From: Bolinopsis microptera
Taxonomy: Eukaryota > Ctenophora > Tentaculata > Lobata > Bolinopsidae
Assembly: GCF_026151205.1 (NCBI RefSeq)
Contig: NC_087072.1
Location: 22,523,603-22,587,602, forward strand
DNA length: 64,000 bases
Direction: 5' to 3'
Shown here: positions 56,501-64,000 of the stretch, piece after piece
Position numbering within the stretch: the first letter of the stretch is position 1
How the letters are laid out: each line of letters begins with the position of its first letter
Position numbers and translations under genes: made by a program
The notes under the pieces: model-generated
What the model was told of the DNA's origin: nothing
Database searches by the model: none
Seen by the model: the letters and a program-made list of their open reading frames with translations, nothing else

Positions 56501-57051
56501 GGTCCAGGGTTCAGTAAGGAACAATTACAAATTACTATCAGGGAAATATTAAGGAGAGATAGAAAAACCAGACCACACCTAGACATGACCCCAAGCCAGC
56601 TGCTGGTTATACCGAAAAGTAACTTAACAGTCTGTTTCGGTGACATGGTAGGTGACAGTTCGGTTTTTGTGGTAGATAGCAATTTTACAGAAATTGCAGC
56701 TAAGGCTGTCCCAATGCCCCTCTCCCCCCTATACACAAGTTTAAAGTGTCTGAGAAAAATGGTACAAAATATTACCATAAAGTAAAGATTTATGGACGAC
56801 CTCAAACATGGTACAGAGTGTATTTTAGGTTGTAGGGGAGCACCAGGGAGTATATAATTAGCATCGATAGTCAAAGAAAATATATACAAAATAACATAAA
56901 AATAAAATATACCCAATAGAGCACATAACATATGACGAGACAGAAGACAGGACAACAAATTTTCCCCGTTACCTCTATTACTTTTGCTGATGATAACATA
57001 CCTAGAAAATATACCAGTTGCAACACGGTGTTGTTGAGCCGATATTCCCAT
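53538..57051 (-). CDS. LINE ORF2: APE-type endonuclease and reverse transcriptase (one frameshift)
   Basis: It makes the nick and cDNA for target-primed reverse transcription. The likely start is the ATG at 56646 (MSPKQTVKLLF). A LLNPGP motif precedes the endonuclease, which shows VYNNVHGF, NETWL, GGGVLI, ILVGDFNL and SDHFCI. RT blocks follow: KAPGPDGIHGRVLKNC, WKLALVVPVHKKGD with NYRPISLTS, HGFVNERSCTTQ, DIIYFDFAKAFDS, GVPQGSILGPLLF, ALYADDTKIW (catalytic YADD intact). The C-terminal region has AIQKRAIKWING. A single-base shift at about 54730-54738, between LALALNT and NRSRTDIIYF, splits it into two frames (57051-54730 and 54738-53538). Otherwise it is open, so insertion seems fairly recent. 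Confidence 0.85.
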
Positions 57052-57247
57052 GGAACTTTAAAGTATATTATTAACAGAATTGTGTCTCGCCGTTGTGTTT
57101 TGTTAGGTATTGTGCTATAATATGAAGTAACATACATTATGTTATCACTTCGTTTGAATACATATATAAATAACATCCAAATGATCAGATCCAATAGGAT
57201 ACTGATGCAGACAATGAAAAATTTAAATATTGAATTGAATTACCACA

Positions 57248-59111
57248 TCAGTATCCCAATGGATTAAACCACTTTGAGTGTATGATTCTGAGATAGAACT
57301 TTGCCAACACTGGCATCCCAGCCTTGGGGCTGGGATGAATATCATAAAAGCCCCTATTGTCACATTTAGGAAATAATCTCTCGTTTCTGTTTCCATAGCG
57401 GTCTAAGAAAGCCCAAAAAACATCAAGGTAAAACAGTTTATGCCTAGAGCAGCGATCAAAGATCAAATTATTCATAGCACAAACATTACCAGGGATTTTA
57501 TCTTGTCCGTTGGGGTGGACTGGTGGAATAGCTTGTACAAAAACATGTGCATTTGGATAAAGTTTTTTTGCTGTTTTCATAAGGTCACTCACAGGGGTCT
57601 TGAGATGATTGACACCCTGGGTACAGTACCGGATGTCGTTGGCACCGAAGCTTAAGAACAGTTTCTTTACCTGCACAAGAGGGTTCTTTGTATGAAAGGC
57701 CTCAATAGATTTCTGTATAGCTGAGATCTTAAGCCCACCCTTAGCTATGTCGGTGACAGTTTCTTTACCTCTACTGAGGCGATCAGCGTCCAATCGAGCA
57801 GCAAAGGAGTCACCAGCAATAAGAATGATAGACTTCTGGTGTTTTTGAGAGTCTGTGATGGGAGCTTTTGGGGATACTTTATTAGGACTGTCGGATGTAG
57901 GAGAGGGAAGAATAGGAGATGAAGGGGAAGAGGAAGGTGTGGTTAACTTTCTGAAGGAGAGACTATACCTCCAACAAATTTCATTGTCAGAAGGTGCAAC
58001 TCCTGGGGCAATCCTGTGCCTCATGACTTGCTGTGCACCAGGCTTCATGATGTTCAGTGTGCCATTGGTGGCAGGAAGGGTGAAGTCTGCGTTAATCAAC
58101 TCATGGGCTGGCCTTGACCTAGAGGCCCTAGTTGTGCGTTGTTCTACTTGGGTTGTATCGAGCACAAACTCAAGTGACCGTGGAGCCCCTATTGAGTAAG
58201 TGCAAATGGAGCTGGACTGTGATATTATTAGGTCTTCATCGTCTTTATGGAGGCTTAACTTAGCTTGCTCAGAGGCACCTATTAGGTGCGATGGGTGCGG
58301 GATCGCACAATTTACCGTTTTCAATAATTTATTGTTTTCCGCACATTTTGTAATTTTCCGCATATTTCCGCATAATCTAGCATTTTTCGCATAATTTTGA
58401 AATTTTCGCGTTAAGATTTTCGAGTGTAAAAACTAAAATATGTTAAAAGTCGGGCCCTTTTAGGAAAACCGCACAATTCCAGCACAAATTTCGAAAAATC
58501 GCCGCATAATTGCAGGTAAAAATTTACCGCACCTTACCGCACATTTTACCTTTATAGTCGAGTGCGGTACCGCATAATTTCGATTTTTTTACCGCACCTA
58601 ATATGTGCCTCTGAGCTTGCTGAGTGTCGTACCTAGTAACAAGGCAAGCATCCATGTTGTTGGTGGTGGAGGGGAGGTCATTAATAAGTCCCATCAACTT
58701 AAAGATGCTAGGGAAGTTGTTGATGGGAGGTGGCTTGTTAACTATGTTACCAAAGCAGTAGTCTTCTGATGAAGGGCTTAGCCATAGGGTGTGGACTTTT
58801 TTAGATTTGCCTTCGAGATTCATTGAATCTAATTCTTCTGTGATTTTCTTGAATAGATTTTCATCCATTCCAGGGAGGACTGGGACGTGTTCTACAAGCG
58901 CATGTGGGCTATACGAGACATTTTGAACAGTAGTTTCCTTCTTCGTTTTCTTTTCCTTCTTCTTTTCATCTATACGTTCTATTTTAGAAGCAAGCTTTTC
59001 CTCTTTCAAACTGTCCAGGATACTCTGAGTGAGGAGGGTATGCATGTGTTGCTTTACTTCAAGAGATAAGTTTTGCAGTAAGGCGAGGAAGTTGGCGGGC
59101 AGTGTTGGCAT
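57248..59111 (-). CDS. LINE ORF1: coiled-coil plus SGNH esterase, split by nested element
   Basis: Without the nested element (58270-58613 and one target copy) the minus frame runs from ATG at 59111 to the stop at 57248, about 504 residues. The first part (LSLEVKQHMHTLLTQSILDS, then Lys/Glu-rich ERIDEKKKEKKTKKE) is a likely coiled coil. The C-terminal 200 residues are an SGNH-type hydrolase: IILIAGDSFAARL (GDS), LFLSFGANDIRY (GxND), and FYDIHPSPKAG (DxxH). In CR1 elements the ORF1 esterase is thought to help RNP-lipid or nucleic-acid interactions. The insertion makes the ORF1 of this copy non-functional. Confidence 0.85.
58270..58613. mobile_element. hAT-type miniature element nested in LINE ORF1 (344 bp)
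   Basis: The ends CAGAGGCACCTATTAGGTGC and GCACCTAATATGTGCCTCTG are inverted repeats of the classical hAT CAGAGG type. The octamer AGCTTGCT flanks both sides (58262-58269, 58614-58621). The interior is AT-rich with many CCGCA(C/T)A repeats and no ORF. Confidence 0.92.
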
Positions 59112-59566
59112 CTTGTTGTGAAGTGTGGGAGGATCGGGAGGAGACTGGGTGATCCGGATAAGAGATCAACAGCAGGATGTTTCAGTGGCACCGTTGTAAA
59201 CCCTAGCAATCTGGATCTGAAACAGTTAATAGGCCAGAGATTTATAGTTCAGAGTGAAAAATTTTGAATTATAATGAACAGAGGTGTTGTAAAGAACTGT
59301 ATAGCAGAAAAAAGAATGCAATACTTATCTAAAGGTGAAGTAGCTAAAAGGAGTTAATAAATTTCAAACATCACTAGATCTCTAACAATAAAACTAACCT
59401 CGTACCAGACCGCACTAGCCCTGGTAGTACAAGACTACCAGGGCAATAGGAAGAAACGATTGCCACCTCCACAACCTGCCATCTAACTCAGATCCATCAC
59501 ACCCAGGACACCGGCAGACTTTACTCCAACGGATTACTCATCGGTAGCCATGCCTAAAATTATTTG

Positions 59567-60809
59567 TTATATAGTAGTGTTGAAAGTATTAAAATTAATC
59601 GATACAATACTGGAGTTCAGCTTTAAAGATAAATGATTAAGATGTGGTTCCCAACATAGCTGTTCGTCTATTATCACCCCAAGAAATTTTGTACATTGAA
59701 CTTTTTCTAGCTTTTTGCCGTCTATTGAAATCGTTAGATTCCAGTTAAAGGGCCGTGTTCTAGCACAGGTCTGTGTTGCTCTTGACAAACCTGGCTGAAA
59801 ATGCATAAAACAACTTTTCCCTGCATTTATATGTAACTTGTTAGACTCCATATAGTTACTGACCTGTTTCATTACATGATTAGCTTTTTCAAAAGCTTCC
59901 TGTGCTGAACGACCTATCACAAAAATATTTGTATCATCAGCAAACAGGACGAATTCAGCCAAACTTGAGGAGCTCACAATATCATTTATATAAATCAGAA
60001 ATAGTAGAGGTCCTAACACTGACCCCTGGGGTACACCATACTCAACTGAACACTTGTCCGATTTTTCAGTTTGAAAAGAAGTTACTTGGCTACGGTTTGT
60101 TAGATAGCTAGCAAGAGTTTTTAGTGCAATACCTCTTACTCCATAGTGTTCAAGTTTATGCAGGAGTTTATCGTGCTCAATTGTGTCAAATGCTTCACTT
60201 AGATCAATAAATATTCCAATTACATGATTTTTCTGTTCAATCTCATTAAGTATTTTATTGACAGAATAGTTTACGGCATGAGATGTTGAGTGTTGTTTTC
60301 TAAAACCAAATTGTCGATCATAAATCACGTTCATAGCACTGTGGTAATTATATAACCTATTATAAATTATTTTTTCAAGTATTTTGCCAAATATCGGTAA
60401 TGTAGAAACAGGTCGATAGTTATCAAGGCATCGTGAGTCTCCTTTTTTATAAATTGGTGTAATAGAGCCCGTTTTAAGCTTGTTTGGAAAAACCCCATTG
60501 TCCAAGAACCAATTAAAGAATCTAGAGATATGACCAGACAGATAATTTACACTCTTTTTCAAGACTTTAACAGAGATATCACTTGCCTTCCCATTTTCAA
60601 GGCTACCAATAATTTTATCTCTTCCTCGTCACAGGGGCTGAGAAAAAAAGAGTTCACTATTCTTTCTCTGCCCTTGAGGTATTGTTTAAACTTCGTTTTA
60701 TTGAAATTGCCATCAGTTACCGTACGAGATGGTACAGAAGATTGAACTTTTGAATTAAGATTACATAGAGGGTGGATCCAGCTGACTTGCACCCTCGAGA
60801 CGTGGAATT
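59567..60809 (-). pseudogene. Older LINE, RT half
   Basis: The frame 60562-59567 carries RT motifs: NKLKTGSITPIYKKGDSRCL, DNYRPVSTLPIFGKILEKII, IGIFIDLSEAFDTIEHDKLL, GVPQGSVLGPLLF, VLFADDTNIFV and FLGVIIDEQLCWEPHLNHLS. The catalytic FADD is intact. A frameshift near 60590 joins to an N-terminal piece (60792-60590: CDEEEIKLLVALKMG, in the register of LENGKASDISVKVLKKS). The C-terminus is cut by the CR1-like element and resumes at 53113. The 5' end, including any endonuclease, is missing. Confidence 0.85.
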
Positions 60810-61756
60810 AAAGAGGTCCGATCTCCTGTCGAGTTTCTTGTCGGTCTTTTTCATGATGATAATGGATGCGGAGTACAGGGGTGAGCGGAGGGGGCCAGGG
60901 TCAGACCCATCGAACCAGACCAGTAACCCTGAAACAAGCTAGGCGGCAGAGAGATGAGTAACATAAATTTATCAGTGATCACGTTAAGCTTAGCAGGAAT
61001 CACCAGTATATTTAAGGCTAGTTAATGAGTTATTAAGTACGATTGTTGATTGAAAATGAATAAAGTATATCGAAACGTCAATTGTTTTGGATGAGATGTA
61101 AAATGGAGTGAATGTGCAATGAGGGGGAAGGGGCTGGGGTAAGGATCGGAGGGGTTGGGGTAAGGAAGGGCTATCAATTCAAATTCAATGTAAATTCTCA
61201 ACTTTATCAATAAACAATCCCACACAAATATTAGTTAGAATCTCAAATCTGAATGAATGTACACATATAAAGGGTAAATAGTCTGCGGGTATTATATATA
61301 ATTTTTTTTTTATAAAAAAAATGTGTGGGGAGGCAGATAGCAGGGGAAAAAATGGGGAGAGGGATTTTGCAAGACTGCAGGTGGATATCTTTACTTTTTA
61401 GATTTCCTGATATCTGGATATTATCCGGTTGGAAGAGACAAGGACAAGTGAAACAAGGAAGTTAGGAGTAAGGGCAAATTTTCGGCGTCAACGCCATCTT
61501 CAGGCTAAAATTGTTATAAATGTTAGTATATAATAAATGCTTCTATACTAGTTCAAATGCTAAATTAAAATTACACACACTGAATACAGTGCAGGTTACA
61601 TCATAGTTTTAAACTATTTTCACAACTACAATTAAATACATTTGTTGAGTTCAGGGATAGCATGTACTAGTACCCCCAAAGGGGAGACGTGAGTTATTTG
61701 TTGCTTGATTTGTTTGCTGTGCTGTCTTTATTAGCTGTGTGTTGCTTGGCTGTGCG
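60810..61756 (+). other. Leader of plus-strand retroelement and repeat relics
   Basis: No gene is visible. A TTTTCGGCGTCAACGCCATC motif near 61479-61503, followed by TTCAGGCTAAAA, is of a type often found at Penelope-like and related repeat ends; its reverse strand reads CTGAAGATGGCG...GAAA. The final part is presumably the 5' UTR of the retroelement starting at 61757. Confidence 0.4.
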
Positions 61757-63838
61757 ATGTCAGGTACAGGTATAAAAACACCATCTACCGGAAATAGACG
61801 TGGCTCTGTGACAGGAACAGGGCCAACCGCTAAAAAAGAGCATCATAATGTTGATAAATGCCCATGCAGCCAATCGAATGCTGGAAGCTTCAAGCTAATA
61901 TGCACAGGTTGCAAACAGAACTGGCATGCTGATTGTCTGGGACTAAAGGGTATCACGAAGCCGTCAATAATGAAGCTGGAAAAGTGGTTATGTCCATTTT
62001 GCTACGTTGCACCCGTACCAACCACCATCAAAGATATCTCATACGACAACTTCTGCTACAAATGTCGGAACACCTTGAGTCTACAACAGTCCAATAGTGA
62101 TTATGAGGTGCACTCTGCCTGTCAGAATCTCAAGGACATAGAAACCTTGACGAAATCACTATCAACAATTGATGTTGATAAAATGAAAGAGTCGATCCAG
62201 GTGATCCAAAACCTCGACCTTCACATGCAACACCTGCTAACCAATGAACATGGTTTGAAAGACCATCAAAACCGAGTCAAAAACATAGAAGACCATTGTA
62301 AAGGAGAACTAAGTGAAGATGTAAGTGGTGTCAAAAAGGCTATTAAAGACCTTCAGAAACAAATCACAGATCTTTCCACCAAAGGTCTTGTCTCATCTAC
62401 TGCTCCCAAGCTTGACACTGAGAAATTGATACATGATATCATAGACCAGCTTGATGAACATACTCGGCAGGAACCGCATATTTCTCTTGAACTGAAGGAA
62501 ATCAAGCAGTCTCTAGACCAACTATCTTCCCAACAGACGACAATTCCTCATGATCAGCCATCATCTGGTTCTGCATTAAATGATAAGCACCTTCTATCAA
62601 AGACCACCTTTAAACACGAGGAAAAACCTGTGGTAGACACCGTGGAAGAATTCATCAACAGTGATGCTGAATCAGACCTTCTCCAATACTGCGAATCTCT
62701 TCAGTTCAGTCAGGAGAATGGGCATTCAGTATGTTCTTTTGGAGAGAAGTACAAGTATAGCGGATCCAGAGATGAGAATAAGAAAACCGTGGAGATCCCT
62801 GATAAAATTGCTGCACTTGTCCTGAAAATCAATGAGGAGTTCTGTGCAGAAGGAAACCCTGTAATGAATAGCGTGTTGATCAACCGCTATGAAGAAGGCG
62901 AGGGTTATCTGCCTGAACATTCAGACAATGAACCGGTGATACATCCAGAGTCTAGCATATTGACTCTTTCCATTGGAGGTGAATGCAAAGTCCTCTTCAC
63001 TGAAATGAACAACCCAGTTCACACGCACAAGTGTACTCCAAGATCAGTTTACAGGATGACCAGAAGGAGTCAGGCTCACTACAAGCACTCTATCCAGAAG
63101 GGGTCAGTCACTGGTGCAGTACGATATAGTTTCACCTTCAGATCATTAGATGGAAAGAATCGTGCCAGTACTTGTATCTTCTCTGATTCAAATGGAGCAG
63201 GTATGAAATTTGGAGAGGATCACAAAAGGAGCTTTGGTAAGTGGCTGCCTGGTCGGAATGTTTGGACTCCTACAATAGATGACATTAACCCATATCTTGC
63301 ATGTGGATACAAGAACATTGTTATTATGTGTGGTATAAATGATGTTAGAAGACCATCTGTTAAATCTCAGCGTGAAATTTTTGCTATATTTAGTCATCTA
63401 GAATTCAAGATTGAGCAAATTCAAGAGGCCAATCCAACTGCCCAAGTATTTCTTTGTCCTCTTTTACCAACTCGAAATGCTGATTTAAATAGGAAAGTTC
63501 TTTACTTTATAGAGCTTATTCGTCGTGAGCTACTTCCCAAAAACTTTGGTGTCCAGTTCGTTGATGGCTTTGATGACTTCCTGGATAATAACACTGGCTT
63601 ACTTTGCCTAACCTTGTCCAGGGAGTTTGACAAATATGGCCGGACGGATTACCTGCACCTTAATTGGAAGGGAGTGGCCAAACTTGCTACTTTAATCCGT
63701 AATACTGTCCTCGTTAGGATGCATGGAGGGACTGATAGGAGGAAGAGAGGGAGGAGGGACGGTAAGGTTGGTTCAACACTTTATTCTCATGCCGCCGGAG
63801 GACAGCCTCATGTTGAAGGCTATCAGCCTCCAACATGA
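61757..63838 (+). CDS. Retroelement ORF1: PHD finger, AlkB-like dioxygenase, SGNH esterase
   Basis: 693 residues from the ATG at 61757. A PHD-type C4HC3 finger spans about 35-82 (C35, C37, C49, C52, H57, C60, C79, C82). Residues 125-260 are probably coiled coil. An AlkB-like 2OG-Fe(II) dioxygenase lies at about 293-465: SVLINRYEEGEGYLPEHSDN gives the HxD pair H388/D390, SILTLSIGGECKVLF follows, YKHSI supplies the second histidine H444, and RYSFTFR supplies the 2-oxoglutarate arginines. An SGNH hydrolase lies at about 472-665: FSDSNGAG in place of GDS, IVIMCGINDV (GxND) and TDYLHLNWKG (DxxH). AlkB enzymes reverse alkylation of nucleic acids; esterases are known in LINE ORF1 proteins. Function as a LINE-type ORF1 is inferred from the coupled second ORF. 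All key residues look intact. Confidence 0.85.
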   Translation: MSGTGIKTPSTGNRRGSVTGTGPTAKKEHHNVDKCPCSQSNAGSFKLICTGCKQNWHADCLGLKGITKPSIMKLEKWLCPFCYVAPVPTTIKDISYDNFCYKCRNTLSLQQSNSDYEVHSACQNLKDIETLTKSLSTIDVDKMKESIQVIQNLDLHMQHLLTNEHGLKDHQNRVKNIEDHCKGELSEDVSGVKKAIKDLQKQITDLSTKGLVSSTAPKLDTEKLIHDIIDQLDEHTRQEPHISLELKEIKQSLDQLSSQQTTIPHDQPSSGSALNDKHLLSKTTFKHEEKPVVDTVEEFINSDAESDLLQYCESLQFSQENGHSVCSFGEKYKYSGSRDENKKTVEIPDKIAALVLKINEEFCAEGNPVMNSVLINRYEEGEGYLPEHSDNEPVIHPESSILTLSIGGECKVLFTEMNNPVHTHKCTPRSVYRMTRRSQAHYKHSIQKGSVTGAVRYSFTFRSLDGKNRASTCIFSDSNGAGMKFGEDHKRSFGKWLPGRNVWTPTIDDINPYLACGYKNIVIMCGINDVRRPSVKSQREIFAIFSHLEFKIEQIQEANPTAQVFLCPLLPTRNADLNRKVLYFIELIRRELLPKNFGVQFVDGFDDFLDNNTGLLCLTLSREFDKYGRTDYLHLNWKGVAKLATLIRNTVLVRMHGGTDRRKRGRRDGKVGSTLYSHAAGGQPHVEGYQPPT

Positions 63839-64000
63839 ATGTTCTTAAAAAAGAGGTCTGTGCCCACTGTTTAAAAAGTATCTATTTAGGTCAATCTATA
63901 TTTGAATGCTACAACTGTAACTGTCCCATTCACTCTAGATGCTATAACACCAGTGACAAACAAAATCAAAAAGTTGACTTGTACTGCAATAATTGTCTCC
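63835..64000 (+). CDS. Retroelement ORF2 N-terminus with PHD-like finger (cut by window end)
   Basis: It starts at the ATG that overlaps the ORF1 stop in ATGA, a layout used for termination-reinitiation. The visible 55 residues form a second C4HC3-like finger: CAHCLKSIYLGQ, FECYNCNCPIHSRCY, YCNNCL. An endonuclease and RT are expected next but lie beyond the window, so naming the element class is inference. Confidence 0.7.
   Translation, partial: MNVLKKEVCAHCLKSIYLGQSIFECYNCNCPIHSRCYNTSDKQNQKVDLYCNNCL

Larger units (their letters stand above)
53110..59566 (-). mobile_element. Near-complete CR1-like LINE inserted in an older LINE
   Basis: On the minus strand the order is a 5' leader (about 59566-59112), ORF1 (59111-57248), ORF2 (about 57051-53538), a roughly 420-bp 3' UTR and an A-rich end (T run at 53111-53121 on the plus strand). 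Its total length, about 6.4 kb including a 344-bp nested element, is near full length. ORF1 carries an SGNH esterase and ORF2 an APE-type endonuclease plus RT, the layout known from CR1-clade elements. Clear flanking target duplications were not found by eye. Confidence 0.75.

Noticed and set aside
56646-57051. N-terminal extension of the LINE ORF2 frame with hydrophobic stretches
   Set aside because: It is probably leader sequence between the ORFs; the ATG at 56646 gives a start closer to the endonuclease, although the extension cannot be excluded.

Overview
This is a repeat-rich, AT-rich animal genome window. It carries genes with canonical GT-AG introns, two intronless or nearly intronless seven-transmembrane receptors, non-LTR retrotransposons and many short palindromic elements. 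The receptor with many LDL-receptor class A modules fused to a rhodopsin-like domain, together with the transposon mix, suggests an early-branching metazoan. A cnidarian is my best guess, but this is inference and no gene here fixes the species. There is no bacterial-style gene organisation.

Layout. (1) 0.5-9.7 kb, + strand: a 12-exon gene for a BED-zinc-finger/hAT-transposase-derived (ZBED-like) protein. Its exons join in frame into about 743 residues. LINE relics lie in its introns. (2) 11.3-12.1 kb: a cluster of 100-bp elements with 8-bp target duplications. (3) 12.9-17.5 kb, - strand: an LDLa-repeat GPCR whose extracellular coding sequence is interrupted by two small elements at TTATAA and by a 4-nt frameshift. 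The receptor block sits between two halves of a degenerate copy of ZBED intron 8/exon 9. (4) 19.4-21.5 kb: GC-rich patchwork of palindromes and miniature elements. (5) 22.8-34.5 kb, + strand: a copine gene (two C2 domains plus a copine/vWA domain) with one frameshift in exon 7, very repetitive introns and four alternative, mutually exclusive-looking last exons. (6) 37.1-42.8 kb, - strand: two tandem paralogous genes for small secreted proteins (signal peptide, Ala/Pro/Glu repeats, a poly-Asp exon in one of them, hydrophobic C-tail), in which every intron is phase 1. (7) 43.6-45.4 kb, - strand: an intact intronless class-A-like GPCR with a very long third intracellular loop. (8) 45.7-47.5 kb: a 1.74-kb foldback element with a perfect 8-bp target duplication. 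(9) 52.1-60.8 kb, - strand: an older LINE split by a near-complete CR1-like LINE, whose ORF1 is itself split by a 344-bp hAT-type element. (10) 61.76-64.0 kb, + strand: a two-ORF retroelement whose first ORF joins a PHD finger, an AlkB-like 2OG-Fe(II) dioxygenase and an SGNH esterase. It overlaps by ATGA a second ORF that starts with a second PHD-like finger and runs off the window.

The most unusual items are the PHD-AlkB-SGNH element ORF, the array of copine terminal exons, the modular secreted acidic proteins, and the number of miniature elements whose target duplications can be read directly. Exon joins were made by eye from splice sites and phase. RNA evidence is absent.
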